From NCBI GenBank assembly GCA_012274445.1, contig JAAROD010000080.1, positions 124,001 through 188,000 on the forward strand: 64,000 bases of DNA. The letters run 5' to 3'. The notes under the pieces were generated by a model that did not search any database, had not been told where the DNA came from, and saw only the letters and a program-made list of their open reading frames with translations. This DNA comes from Sclerotiophoma versabilis. Its lineage: Eukaryota > Ascomycota > Dothideomycetes > Pleosporales > Didymellaceae. A program made the translations under genes and the position numbers. This document shows, in pieces, positions 1 to 12,978 of this stretch. Within the stretch, counting starts at the first letter, position 1. Every line of letters starts with the position of its first letter.

Positions 1-3000
1 ATTATATCCTCTGCCTCTAGATTCTAATTCTACTAATACTATTGTAATAACTGTTAGCAGTTTCTAAGGTGTATTAGAGGTTTCTATGTATTTTCTAAGT
101 CTAGGTAACCTAACTACTTAACTAGGTATTAAAAACTCTTCTTAGTTCTTTAATATGTTATTATTTTATTAACTTTCTACTTATTATTACTGTTAGCTTA
201 GTAGTAGAAGTCTGTCTAGAGTAGCATTCTTAGGTTAGCAGGTTCTAGTAGTAAGATATAGAACACTAGATATATCTTTATATTCTTAGGTAGCTTAAGT
301 TAATAATTAACTAGGCTAATTTACTTAGAAATAAAAAATAGTCTAACTTTAACCTTATTTAGTTTTTTTATTACTCTTTATATTCTAAGGTTTTTTATAA
401 GAAGGTAGACTTTATCTCTTTCTTTTAGCTAAGGTACTATTTTTTATTTCTAGTTAATATATAAAATAGTTTATTCCTAAGCTTATATAATGTTTTTAAG
501 TAATTTCTAGTATACTTTCTTTAGCCTAACTACTAAAGCTATTACTAATTCTGTCTAAATAGAGTAATTAAGAGATTAAGTAAAGAGATTTAAGTATCTC
601 CTGTAGTTTATAAAGAACAGTATTATACCTATTACTTCTAATAACTTATTATTATAAGTAATTTATGCTATAGGTAATAGTAAAACCTAGTTATTCTATT
701 TCTAGTTACTATAGATCTGTAGGTATGTTTCTATAGTCTAGTTTATTCTTTCTATCTATTTATCTATCTACAGATAATAGGCTGTAGATAGCTTTTCTTA
801 GTGCTTAATATAGTAAGTATTATAGTCTAATAGTTTAATATAAAAAGCTTATCTCTATTACTAATAATTAGTTTAGGCATTCTGTAGTAGTAAATAATCT
901 AATTAATAAATACTATAGCTAGCTACTGTATAGTATAGCTATATCTAAATACTATTATTTTAGTATACTTACTAAATCTATCTACTATAATAAAGATTAA
1001 GTTATAGGTATATCCTATAATAGAGTTCTTAGAGAGTAGTAGCTATATAATAAAATCTATTATAATATTTATCTATAGTACTATTAGTAGCTCTATTACT
1101 TATACTTCTCTATACTTAGTATATATACTATACTTATTCTATTAGCACTATATATAGTTTCTAATAAACTTAGTAACTTTATTCTTTATATTAGAAAACT
1201 TATAGTATTACCTAATAAGTTCTATAGTATAAGTAATACTAGAGTATCTATATAGCGTATTATTATAATATCTTAAGATAACTTTCTCCTAAAGTTCCTC
1301 TAGTACCTACTCTAGGATGTATTATTCCTGCTAGACTTATATTACTAGGTTAAGCTGCTATAATAGTTCTAATATCTTATTCTTATTAACTCTAAGAATA
1401 GTAAACTTATTAATTAATTTTTTACCTATAAGGTTATAGTATTAGCTAAGCGCATCTGCTCTGCTGTTTTCTTTTTCTAGCGTGTATAGAATCTTAAACT
1501 TATACTAACTAAGTATTTCTAACTAGTGTACTTACTATTAGTTTAGAACCTTAGTAGTAGTAAAGTGTACTAAGTTCTTATAATTTATATAAATAGTAAG
1601 TTCTAAGCAGCTTTCTATATATACTCTCTAATATTATAGTATATTTATAATAGCTATAAGCTCTTTATTATATTTATTATAACATTCTTCTAGTACTATA
1701 AACTTTCTTAAGTAGTAGGTAATTAGGTTCTATTAACTATCTTATTCTTAAGTAATATATACTCCTAATACTAAATCTAAGATATCTATTTTAAGGTATA
1801 TAGGTTTACTACTTCTAAATATAATTAATATAGGAGGCTTTATATATACTTATTTAAGTAATTAGAAAGTACTTTCTTATACTTATTTCTACTTAAAGAG
1901 TATATTCTTCTATATAAGTCTTATAAGTAGTAAGGCCTTTATAGAGTAGTCTTTAATAAAGTATTAGTTAAAGTTAATAAACCTAAGAAATTCTTAGATT
2001 CTCTTAACTATAGTAGGTATTATCTAATCTTTTACAACCTAGATTTTCTTTTTACTTATCTTAACTCTATATCTTCCTATAATATAGCTAAGAAACTCTA
2101 CTTCTTCTTTATACTACTTACACTTCTCTAGCTTTAGCTTAAGGTTTACTATTACTAAGCATTCTAATATATATTATATATAGACCTTATATTCTTCTAG
2201 TATCTTACTATACACTAGGATATTATTAAGATATACTACTACTGTAATATCTAGGTATACTTGCAGTATATTATTAATTAATACCTAATATACTGCTAGT
2301 GTGTTAGTTAGCCTAAATAGCATAACTATATACTTATAATAACTATAATAGGTTCTAAATACTATCTTCTATTCTTTACCTTTCTTTATATATATAAGGT
2401 TGTACGCTCTATATAAGTTAAGTATAGTAAAGAACTTTACTTCTAATAGCTAGTTCTATAACTTAGATATATTAGGTAGTAGATAATAATTCTTAATAGT
2501 AATATTATTTAACTTCTAGTAGTTAATGTAAAGTCTTAGCTTACTATCTTTCTTTTGTATAAATAGAATAGAGAATTCTACTAGAGATTTAGATTTTCTA
2601 ATAAATTCTTTTATAAGGTTCTTCTTAATGTACTTATACAGTATCTTAAGTTCCTTCTTAGATAGCTAGTATATAGGCCTAAAGAGTAGTTCTTTCTCTT
2701 TCTTAAGTTTAATCTTATAATTCTAAGGTTAATACTTAGGTAGTGCTTTTATAGATAACTCTTCTTTAAATATCTAGGTATACTATTTATATATATTTAG
2801 TATACTAGAAGGTATACTCTTATTCTTCTTAACTATTATAGAGAGGCTTTCTTTATCTATATAGTTAACTACTCTATCTTAGCACATCTTATATATTAAA
2901 GAGATATTATTAATCTCTTTCTTATCTACTAGCTACAGCGTGCGCTATGTAGGCTTTAATATATTAGTACTATATTTATATTATCTTAATAAAAGTCTTT

Positions 3001-5899
3001 CCTAGGTCTTATCTATTTCTAGATTATACTTTTATAACTAGAAAAGTTCTAGTATAATATTATATATAGCCTTTATAAAAACGTCTAGAGTTAGTTTCTT
3101 ATAGTACCTCTATATCTCTAGAGGGGCTGCTACTACTTTATATATAATATACAGCTCTTCTAGTATTAATTCTCTATTAGCTACTTAGAGTAAGTAGGCG
3201 TGTTTCTTTATATATAGTATAAGACCTACTTAGTATATTACTATCTAGAATATATAGTTTACCTGTGCTCCTAAGTCTAAAAGTACTAATAATACTACTC
3301 CTTTTAACTTAATAGGTAGTCTTATAAGTAAGCTATCTCTAATAGTATTAAGAGATTACTTAGCAGAGTACTCTTTTAGCGCTTACTTAAAAAAGTCTTT
3401 TTATTACTAAATCTATAGATAATCTTACTACCTTTATATAGTTTACAGTTTAGGTTAAAGTAATATTACTAATATAGATCATAGTAGAAGTTATTAATTA
3501 CTAATTTTATATATATAATTACTTAATAGTTATCTATACCTAGAAAGTATAGCTTAGAATACTTATTCTAGAGGTGTATTTTGCATATATTATTCTTATA
3601 ATTATATAATTATTTTCTGTATATAGTACTAGAAGTTAGAAACTATCTCTTTTCTAGTTTCTCTAATTTATATATATAATAGGTGTTATATACGCATGCT
3701 ATCTATAATAGCTTTCTATAATTTAGATTTTAGTAGTCTAAAGTATAGTCTAGTTATAGGTTTAGATATAACACTAGCTTTCTATTAAAGTTAGGCTTAT
3801 TCCTGCTTTAGTTTTTTTTTATTTATTACTTAAGTTCCTATTATATAGCGTAGTTACTAGTACTAAGCTTATTAAACTTATATTTCTACTAATTTTATTA
3901 GAACTTATTTAGATTATTAACCTAATATTATCCTGCGTAAGTTTAGAGTACTTTTTATTATAGTCTCTTATTAATACTTTTAGTAATCTGTTTATAGTTT
4001 ACTTAAAAGGTATTATTATTATCTTAGAATTTCTAATATACTAATTCTGCTTTAGTGTACTTATTAAATTTATACATGTCTATATTATACTAACTTTCTT
4101 TAGTATTAGAGGTATAGGTAATACCTCTATCTACTTCTTACCTAGCAGTATTGTATATTTATTAGGATATTATAGGCTGTTTATACCTGCGCACTTTTAG
4201 TTCTTACTTATATATTTATTCTACCTATACTAATAGTTATCCTGTTAGGTTCTATAGATACTTTTACTATTTATCTAATATCTAGTATAGTATAGGTGCT
4301 TAGCTTTAGACACTCTATATATTCTTATTAGATAGTATAATATAATTATTATTAGATTTAGCCTTAGAGTCTTCTATAAGACAGCCTATATTATTAGTAA
4401 GAATATTCTATTTATTACTAGTATCTGCATTGCTGTAGGTTAGTATATTAAGTTATTAAACTACCTTATTCTTTAATTAACAATCTCTTATATAGTAGCC
4501 TTACTTACTATATCTATAATAAGTTATACTAGACTTGTTCTTATTATAGCTACTCTTTTTCTTATTCTATTATTCTAGTAGCAGTCCCTTATTAAGGTTT
4601 AAGAGGTTTATAGCCTCTAGTCTAAAGTATCTACTCTATATATTATTATAGATATGTTAACTAGTATTAGGCTAATAGTAGTTGCGTTCTTCTTAGTTTC
4701 CTTAGTACAGGTTGTTATTACACTACTAGTTTTATAGTTGCAAGCAGTTATTTATACTGCCTATAACTTATACTTATAAATTCTTTTCTAACTCTAAGTA
4801 AAGCTTATAAAGATAAGTATTAATATTAATAGCTTTATTTTCTAAGTCTTTAAGACTTTTAATTACTGCGCTAGTACGTATAAGTTCTTCCTTAACCTTA
4901 GGCTTTAGACCTTACCTAAATATAGTTATTAGTATAGTATTATTCTAGTTAGTATTATAAGTAATAGCTTAAAAATTAGTAGTATAATCTATAACTAATA
5001 TAGTCTACTAAATAGTCTAGATATTATGCCTAGCTATAATAGGTTTATTAATAACTCTAAAGATCTATTAGATTTTAGTCTTAAATTCTATAAAGTTATT
5101 AAGCTATATATTATTCTTAAGAGAGGTAGTTTTACTTATCTTATTCTAAATAAAGGGTTAAATCTATTTAAAGGCTTTACTACGCATATACAATACAGCT
5201 AGCTTAACCTTATTTTCTTTCTTAATAGATACGCCTTAAAAGGTAAAGAATAGATTAAACTAAAGAAGCTAATTCTTAAGCTTAGAACAGTTTCTATTAT
5301 AGAGGTTAGGTTTAGTAATCTTAAGGCTAGCTAAATTGCGCGTGTTAGTAGAGTTACTAGAGGTAGTATAATCTTCTAATATATTACTTATATTTAGAAG
5401 TGTTTAAAATATTAAAGTTATACTTTAGTTAAAGACTATAAGTACTAATTCTATTAGTTCTTAGGTATAAACAGTGCGCAGTAGATTAGGTTAGGTTATT
5501 ACCTAGTAAAACACTATAATAATAGGGGTTAATAATAAGTAGTATAGAGTAGACTATCTAGCTTAAGAGTTAGGTTAAGATTCTAAAGATAAACTTAATT
5601 AATAAGGTTAAATATAAACTATAAGGGTTATATTCCTACTTACTATATACTTATAGTATCTTATAGTATAGTATAGTTTCCTACTAAGTTCTATAGAGGG
5701 CCTTATAGTATCTATAGAATACTATAGAAATTATAGAATATTATATAATATTATCTTATTATATCTTATACTTCTAACTCTAGAGTCTATATAGAGTTTA
5801 TAAGATATTATATAACTTAAGGTCTAGCGTCTGCTAATTTAGGGCCTACTATTAGTAATAAGTTATTATCCCTGTGTGCTATCCTCTAAGATTATTACA
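1..5899 (-). mobile_element. RIP-degraded Ty3/gypsy chromovirus copy (left end outside window)
   Basis: Read on the minus strand, this matches the intact gypsy element in order and spacing. The chromodomain/3' pol end lies at about 60-300, the reverse transcriptase YLDD block at about 2,170-2,260, and the Gag CCHC knuckle at about 4,440-4,540. The gag start corresponds to about 5,400, followed by an LTR. Spacing between these landmarks is within about 10 bp of the intact copy, so the element is nearly full length but destroyed by transitions; every coding frame is full of TAA and TAG. Its 3' LTR lies left of the window. It belongs to the same family as the intact copy, so the intact one is a later arrival or a surviving relative. 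Confidence 0.88.
5410..5899 (-). repeat. Degraded 5' LTR of the minus-strand gypsy copy
   Basis: The reverse complement aligns with the intact 499-bp LTR over its R/U5-like half, with long near-exact runs such as TAGTATAGAGTAGACTATCT. The boundary with the internal region is at about 5,410. The outer end at 5,899 is placed from a weak match to the LTR start TGTTACGATCC and is approximate. The U3 half is much more diverged than the rest. Confidence 0.7.
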
Positions 5900-8800
5900 C
5901 CTATTTAGAAGAAGGTTCTAAACTTAAGTAAGAAGCTTATAAACTAAATAAGTAAATAGCAGCTTATAAATAAACAGCTTAAAACTATACTAGTATTTTT
6001 AGATCTTTCTTAGAGTAATAACTAAGTAGTTTTAGTATTTATATATAATAAATATATATAATAACTTACTACTAGCCTTATAGTAGTACTTTAGCTTAGG
6101 TATAGTCTTACTACCTATAGACTTATAAGCAGCCTTAGTAGTAAGCAGCTTATATAGTAGTAGCTTTATATAGGTAGTCTACTTAGTATAACCTATATTA
6201 TAGTATAGGTATAGTATATAAGGTAGTAGGTAGTTAGTATTAAGTACTTAGTGCAGGTAAGAGTATATACTATACCTAGCGTAATATTATACTAAGGTAT
6301 AGAGTAATATAAGGTAGCTAGTATTATAAACTACTAACTATTTATAGTATAGTATAGAGCTTAAACTATAATAATAAACTATAATAATATATAAATATAC
6401 TAAGTTAAATATACACTATTAAATAACTCTAATTATACTTTTATATAATATCTATATTAATAGCTAATATATACTTTACTAGCTAGCGTATATAACTACT
6501 ATATATTTACTAGTATAGATAGATAAAGTACACAACCTATAGTAGATTCTATAATAATAAACTATAATAACTTACTAGTATATAAAGTTAGCTATATACC
6601 TTCTAACTATACTATTTTTAGCTTAATATAGCATAATTTAACTAAGCTATAGCCTATATAGAGTAAGGCCTATAGTAAGTAAGCTAGTATTTCTATTTGT
6701 AATAGCACACAGACTAGCTTATAAATACTACCTTACTAGTAGCTTTTCTCTATTCTACTACTAACTACTATATAACTATATTATTATATATAATTATTAT
6801 AGCCTATAGTATAGACCTATTAAGCCTATAAAAGATTAAGAATAAAGAGGGTAACCTATAGTCTATGTTTTCTAGCACTACATAGTATATTCCTAACTAC
6901 TTTAAGCCTAAGAAGTAGAATAACCTTATTAATATAAATATTACAGACCTTTATTATAGTATATACTAACTAAAGCAGGGCTTAACCTCTAGAGATAATA
7001 AGGTTAACTTTATTATCTTAAAGTATAGTTAGTATAGCTTAGTAAAAGGTTACTTTATAAATATAAAGGTGCTATATAAAAGCTAACTTAGTAATAGTAG
7101 CTATACTATACTATAGAGGACTTAAAATGCTATACGCAATAAAGAAGAATAAGTAATTAAGAGTACTAGAAATACTAATTATACTACTAAATATTAGCTA
7201 AAAAAAAACTAAAGGCCTTACTAAATTATATAGCTGTAATAGACGTTATAAAGAAGGCTATACTTTAAGTAGTAGAAAAGAACCTTACTAAGAAATATTT
7301 TTCTACTAATAAGAGTAGTTAGTTATTATATTTAATTATTACAGATCTATACTAACCTACTATAGCTAAGTAGTTAGAGACTAAGCTAGTAGCTATTTAT
7401 AAGAAGTAAGATAATATTAACTATAAAGTTTATATAAGGAGGTATTAGGCTACTCTAGGTAAGCTTAGTAACGCTCTAAAGGATACTAGCACTTTAAAAG
7501 CTAGTACTAGCTATACAGCTTAGTAAATCTATAGCCTTAGTAGTATATATAAGAAGATTCTCTACTATAAGTATATAAATAGCCTCTAAAAGCTTAATAT
7601 AAATAGCTTTAAGAGTAAAGTAGAAAAAGAGGAGTAGAAGAAGTTCTATAATAAGCTATTGCCTAATAAGCTAGCTCTAGTTACTAATATAAACTAGTAG
7701 TAAGTTATTATAGCCTTTTATTATATATATCTGCTAACTATACTAGGTAAGTAGAGCCTCTATCTATCTTAGATACCTTTAATAAAGAAGAACTTAAGCT
7801 TTATAGTAATAGGCCTTTTATTAAAGGCTTTAATAGTAATAAGTATAAAAAGGAAATTAAGAATAATAGTCTTAAGCTAGAGGCTTATTACTAGTTAAAG
7901 CTAGATAAGTATAAGATAGATAAGCAGTTTATAGAGAAATTAGCTACTACCTTAGATAATAATAAAGAGAGAAAGATAGATTTTAAAGGTTTCTTAGATT
8001 ATAACGTTATAGATCTTACTAGTAATAATAACTAGTAGCTTAGTACTTATCTAGAGCTAATTACTCTATAGTTATAATTAAAAGCAACTTTATATAAAAC
8101 CTAATACTTTACTAGTATAATAAAAATAATTTAGCTAACTTAAAATATCTACTTTACCTCTCTTTTCTCTCTTTATATATATAAGATATATTTATAGGTA
8201 TATAGAGTCTTAAATATCTTTCTACTTACTTCTTATTATTATACTTATTTATTATATATATAAGCATATTATAAACCTCTCTACCTTCTTATTATACCTT
8301 CTATTACCTCTACTCTATAGAGGCAGCTACAGCTGTCCTAGGTAGCTGCCCTTTTATTAATATATATTACTTTGCTTTATAGTCTAGTGCCCTAGATATA
8401 ATAGCTTTTTATTATAGTTTTTTATTATACTAATAGAACTCTATAAAGCTACTAAGGTTGCTTTTCTACCTAATCTTTCTACTAGTCTTAAGAACTTTAA
8501 GCTAGTTACTTTATAAATAGTTAAAGGGGGGATATAGACCTATATCTTACTACTTAAATAACTATAACTAGTTCTTTCTACTACTAATAAGAGTAAAGCT
8601 AAATTAGTAGAATAGAATATATAGTAGGGTGCTAGGCTCTAGAGTAGAGACCCTAAATTAATTAATCTATAATAGAATTTACCTACCTGTATAGGCTAAG
8701 TATAGACTTAATTTAGAAAGTTCTTATATACTATTACTAGTTATCTATATATATATTACCTTAATTATAGCTATATACTCTAGTACCTAGCTGTTATATT

Positions 8801-8959
8801 AATAGGTATAAAATACCTTCTTAACTACCTAAAGAGTTAGGCCTGTTTAAAGATAAAAGCTTCTATTTATAATTAGCCTTCTCTCTTAGAGAATACTAAG
8901 CAGCTAAAAAATAACCTAATAGTACCTTACTCTACACCTACCTTTAAAAGAGAACTAGT
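5900..8959. other. AT-rich RIP-degraded DNA, element not identified
   Basis: About 3 kb of the same TA-rich composition. I could not tie it to a transposon family; some stretches around 6,850-8,050 keep a lysine-rich coding flavour on the plus strand but with many stops. At 8,322-8,350 a short GC-richer inverted repeat survives (GGCAGCTAC ... GTAGCTGCC, 11-nt loop). Confidence 0.5.
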
Positions 8960-10030
8960 CTAGCTAGTTATTAATAATAACTAGTCCTTCTAGACAGTTA
9001 AGCAGCCTTTCTTCTAATACTTTATCTAGTTTCTAAGACTAAATACTGTATTAACTAGCTATTATAAATTCAGCTAGCTTTTCTAGCACTAGTTTAATAT
9101 AGCTAAGGCAGCACTTCTTAGTAACCTTAAAAACAATACTAAAGTATCTATTATACTAGATAGCTAGATAGCTACTAATTATCTTAGCTTTCTAGCTATA
9201 AAGAGATACTATATTAATAGTAACTAGCAGCTAAGAGAAGTACTACTAGATTTTATCCTACTTTGCAGAAAGCACATAGAATCTACTATAAGAAAAGAAG
9301 TACTATAAGTACTTATATCTAATAAGGTTACTAAAAAGCTACTAGTAATTATATGCAATAATGCTAGTAATAATAGTACTTTATTATAGTACCTTAAGAA
9401 AGTACTTTAGAAACAGGCCTATACCTAGAGCTTCTATAAAAACATAATACTCTGCCTAGCTTACGTAATAAATCTTATAGTATAAGATATTATCTTTTAC
9501 TTAAAGCTAGCAGCTTTACTAGTACTAGAATAAGGGCAGATGTTATAGTAGTAATATATTTAAGAAATTAAAACTAATATATCTGTTTTAAACTCCTTAT
9601 ATAAAGTAAGTTAGTTTTAATTATAGTTATTTATTATATACTAATACTATATAGCTCTAGGTAATATATATTACTATTAATCTTTCACTATAATAATTTA
9701 AGAGGTTTCTTATAACCTAATATAATTTACTACTAAACTAAAGGCTATTAGTAATAAGAGATATAAAGATATAATAGAACTCTATATATAATATATATAA
9801 GCGTGTAGTTAAGCTCTAACTCTATATTAATTTAATAAAAAAAGAGAAAATTAGCTAAAAACTAGCTAGTTATAGGCGTACTCTATTAACTAGTAGCAAA
9901 ACATTAGAGGTAGATTATAAGGACCTTTAGAAGCTTTAACTAGGAGTAATTAAGTAGTAGTACCTATAAGTAATTACTAAAATTCTTAAGAATTTTAAGA
10001 ATACTACTATCTTACTAAGTAAGAATTTAA
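8960..10030 (+). pseudogene. hAT-family transposase remnant
   Basis: One plus-strand frame, read through its stops, keeps the core of hAT transposases. A DxW-like strand with FLAI follows at about 9,140-9,215, then the signature region with an NNASNNSTL-like stretch at about 9,350-9,380, then an LAYVINLIV-like stretch at about 9,455-9,485 (hAT consensus CLAHVINLVV). Tryptophan and glutamine codons have become TAG/TAA, as RIP predicts. No terminal inverted repeats or 8-bp target duplication could be recognised, so the element borders are unknown. Confidence 0.65.
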
Positions 10031-11332
10031 ATTCTTAGATTCTATATATCTAGCTTATATATAATTAACTTTTTAACTTTCTAGATAATATAACTAAAGA
10101 GCTAGGTAAGAACATTAACTACGTAAATAATACTAAGTAGCTAGATATTATTAGAGTAGCTGTATCTAAGGGCTAGGATAAGCTAAGAAAGTACTATTCT
10201 TAAACAGGGGGTAAACAGAGATTTCTGTTTAATTACGTATTAATCTTAGATCTAACTTAAAAGCTTACTATATATAAGGTATTTATTATAATTACTTATT
10301 ATAGCTAAATATTTACTTCTTCTATAGAAGTCTACTTAGAATACTTAAGATAAGTATATATACTAACAGCAGTTTCTAGATTACCTTAATTAATATAATA
10401 AAGTAGAACTAAAGAACTAAAGTTAAGTTTTCTAATCTATACTAAGGCCTACTCTAGAGACTAAATAGTTCTAAAAGCCTCCTATATCTAACCTATTACT
10501 AAATAGTAGCTTTTTAATATTTAGCTAAAGCTTAGCTATATTTAAGTCTAGCTATAAAACAGGGCAAACCTGCAGAGAAGGTAAATCTTACCTAAGTACA
10601 CCCTATATTAATACAAAAGGCTTTAATCTACTTAAGTAGTAGTATACTAACTTAGCTTTCTTTCTCTAGCTTACTTAAGTTATAAAGAATATTCTAGTAG
10701 TACCTATTACTTAAGTAGGTATAGAGTAAGTATTTAATACTGCCTAAAATATTATTAGAGATAAGAGGTATAGGCTTTTAGCTTAAATAACCTAAAAATT
10801 AATAATCCTTAAGAATTTAATATATTAGAGTTAATCTTAAGAAAAGAAACTATTACCTACTAATAAGGTAGATAATCTATTAAAGCTTCTAGCTAGTAGT
10901 AATTTTAATAGTAGAAATAAAACTAAAGAGAATACTAGAGATAAGCTACTAGTACCTTCTGTAATACTGTATGCTTTAGTTATACCTACTTATAAAAATC
11001 CTGTATAAGTAAGATAAAGGCCTATATATTTTAATAATTCTATACTATTATAAATAGCTATAATAAATAGTATAACTAGAAGCTTATAAATTATCTATAT
11101 ATAATCTTATCTTATATATAATAACCTTTTCTATTACTATATAAGAAATAATACTAGGCTATATAAACTTTAATAAGTAGTTTCTTAACCTTCTTAGATA
11201 TATATTTATATATAATTCTAAGAAGTACATTACTCCTAAGAAAGCCTTATAATACTTTTAGTTTAAGAAGTTACTTATAGATAATAGTATAGAGGTATAT
11301 AAGATCTAGCTAGAATATAAAAAGAAGGCTAA
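10031..11332. other. AT-rich RIP-degraded DNA, nothing identified
   Basis: TA-rich sequence with no surviving frame. It lies between the hAT remnant and the foldback repeat. It may include the C-terminal part of the hAT transposase, but I see no motif that proves it. Confidence 0.5.
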
Positions 11333-12228
11333 GTAGGCTAGTAAATAGGTTTAGAGTACCTAATATTAGGTAGAGGTTAGGTTAGAGTTGTACAGGCTAT
11401 AGGTATAGGTTAGGTTAGAGTAGCACTAGCGTAGGTAGGGGTTAGGTAGAGGTAGCACTAGCGTAGGTAGAGGTTAGGTTAGAGTAGCACTAGCATAGGT
11501 AGAGGTTGAGTTTAGGGTACCTAGGTAGGTAGTACTATAATAAAGTACTGTAATTACTGTCTATAATGCTGAATTTAGAGTGCATATACATGTATACCTT
11601 TACTCTGTTTTTAACTAGCTAGATTCTAGTTATTCTAAGTAGGCCTTCTTAGCTGTGTAATAATTCTAAAATTAAGATATACTAACTAAGCTTACCTAAC
11701 CCCTACCTACGCTAGTGCTACCCCTACCTAACCCCTACCTACGCTAGTGCTACTCTAACCTAACCTATACCTGCTTAGCAGCTACTAGCGTAGGTAGAGG
11801 TTAGAGTTAGGTAGAAGTAGGTTATGTAACCTACCTAACCCCTACCTAACCTCTACCTATTTACTAGCCTAAGGCTAGGTAATAGAAAGAAGAGCACTAG
11901 TACTAGCAGAAATAGCAAAACTAGTAAAAGAACGTATAAGCGTACTAGTAGGCCTTATACTAGCGTCTTCTCTATAGATATCTATAGACAACATTAAAGG
12001 TAGATAAATAGAGCCTAGGTACTCTAAACCTAACCTCTACCTAATTCTACTTAACTTATACCTACGCTAGTAGGTACCTCTACCTAACCTCTACCTACGC
12101 TAGTGCTACCCCTACCTAACCTATACCTATACTAGAGGTACTCTAACCTAACCTATACCTATAGCCTGTACAACTCTAACCTAACTCTAACCTAATATTA
12201 GGTACCCTAAACCTATTTACTAGCCTAC
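11333..12228. repeat. Foldback element: long inverted repeat built of GTAGGTTAGG-like units
   Basis: The left arm (11,333-11,526) starts GTAGGCTAGTAAATAGGT and is the reverse complement of the right arm (12,013-12,228), which ends ACCTATTTACTAGCCTAC. The arms agree over about 190-215 bp with a few small indels. Each arm is itself repetitive, with units such as GTAGGTAGAGGTTAGG and TAGCACTAGCGTAGG. A second, shorter copy of the right-arm sequence lies inside (about 11,690-11,875) and also ends in CCTATTTACTAGCC. The arms are much less AT-rich than the surroundings. No coding capacity is seen. It could be a foldback/MITE-like element or a palindromic minisatellite. Confidence 0.8.
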
Positions 12229-12477
12229 TACTTACCTATATATACTACTTACCTATAAGGTATATTAATAGTAACTAAGAGTAGGTAATATTACTAGCTA
12301 CTATATATACTAATAGATCTTACCTACTTCTAGGTATTATCTTTCTAGCTACTAGCTAAGCTATATAATTAAGCTAGGTACACTTAATTAATCTAGAAAA
12401 GTACTCTATCTACTTTAATACTTTAATAAATAGCTAGATAAATAATAACCTAGAATTAATATAGCTTAAGTAGGTGT
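12229..12477 (+). pseudogene. Probable 5' part of a Fot1/pogo-like transposase remnant
   Basis: AT-rich sequence directly upstream of the gypsy insertion. The DDE-1 domain remnant resumes immediately after the gypsy element at 19,481, so this stretch should encode the part before it. The translation is too mutated to show clear motifs here; the call rests on continuity across the GGTGT target duplication. Confidence 0.4.
12473..12477. repeat. Target-site duplication of the gypsy element (second copy 19,476-19,480)
   Basis: GGTGT stands directly before the 5' LTR and again directly after the 3' LTR. Five base pairs is the usual duplication for Ty3/gypsy integrases. Confidence 0.92.
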
Positions 12478-12591
12478 TGTTACGATCCTGTGCGGACGAA
12501 GCGGCACAGTGATTAAGTAGCCAACCACAGCCCTCACCCATGAACCAGGGGCGGAGTCAGGAAGGATCTCCCTTTGTACGGTCACGTGACA

Positions 12592-12710
12592 TGCTCGTCA
12601 ACGAGCATGACACACGTGACTTGCTCGTCAACGAGCATCGTATGTTATCGCTCGTCAACGAGCAACGCTATGTATTTCATTGGACTGACCCTAGTCGCTC
12701 GTCAACGAGC
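12592..12710. promoter_or_regulatory. Array of four GCTCGTCAACGAGC palindromes in U3
   Basis: Copies lie at 12,592-12,607, 12,622-12,637, 12,650-12,663 and 12,697-12,710. Arms GCTCGT/ACGAGC pair perfectly around a two-base CA centre, and the first two are extended by T...A. They lie 17-135 bp upstream of the TATA box, where an enhancer for the LTR promoter would be. Binding by a dimeric regulator is inferred from symmetry and position only. The 3' LTR repeats the array at 19,091-19,209. Confidence 0.6.
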
Positions 12711-12726
12711 ATTACCCCATAGCAAG

Positions 12727-12732
12727 TATATA
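12727..12732 (+). promoter_or_regulatory. LTR TATA box
   Basis: TATATA, followed about 28-34 bp downstream by GTGTTCAA (12,761-12,768), the expected start of the transcript and of R. The same box is in the 3' LTR. Confidence 0.6.
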
Positions 12733-12978
12733 GTCAGTAGGAACACAACCCTTATGGTTCGTGTTCAACTTAGTCAATCAAGTTTGTCTTTGGAATCTCG
12801 ACCCCAACTCTCGAGCTAGATAGTCTACTCTATACTACTCATTGTTACCCTCTATTGCCACGGTGTTTCACTAGGCAATAACCCCAACCCTTACGGACCT
12901 TCCTGTACCAGCGCTCATCCCTGAGAACCAATACGAATAGTGCTTACGAGCTTTGCTTGAAAGTACAACTTCAACACT

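Larger units (their letters stand above)
1..12477. repeat. AT-rich, RIP-mutated transposon isochore
   Basis: The whole stretch is made of A, T and short TA-rich words (TAG, CTA, TATA) with CpA and TpG almost missing. No open frame of 60 codons survives. This is what repeat-induced point mutation (C to T on both strands at CpA) leaves behind. Where parts can be aligned by eye with the intact gypsy element at 12,478-19,475, the differences are nearly all C/T and G/A transitions. Its contents are listed separately where they can be recognised. The block continues beyond the intact insertions to about 27,060. Confidence 0.93.
12478..12976 (+). repeat. 5' LTR
   Basis: 499 bp, TG...CA-type ends (TGTTACG...TTCAACA). 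U3 carries four copies of a GCTCGTCAACGAGC palindrome and the perfect palindrome GTCACGTGAC (12,581-12,590). A TATATA box is at 12,727-12,732. Apparently identical to the 3' LTR. Confidence 0.96.

Noticed and set aside
11357..12228. Telomeric repeat tract
   Set aside because: The words resemble TAGGTTAGG but no uniform TTAGGG array is present, and the units run in both directions within an inverted repeat.
12592..12710. CRISPR-like array of short repeats
   Set aside because: Repeats are palindromes with irregular 12-34 bp spacing inside a retrotransposon promoter of a eukaryote; no cas genes.
12540..12819. Two open frames (60 and 81 residues) that occur identically in both LTRs
   Set aside because: They lie wholly in the LTR, overlap each other in different frames and translate the palindrome array; they are by-products of the repeat.
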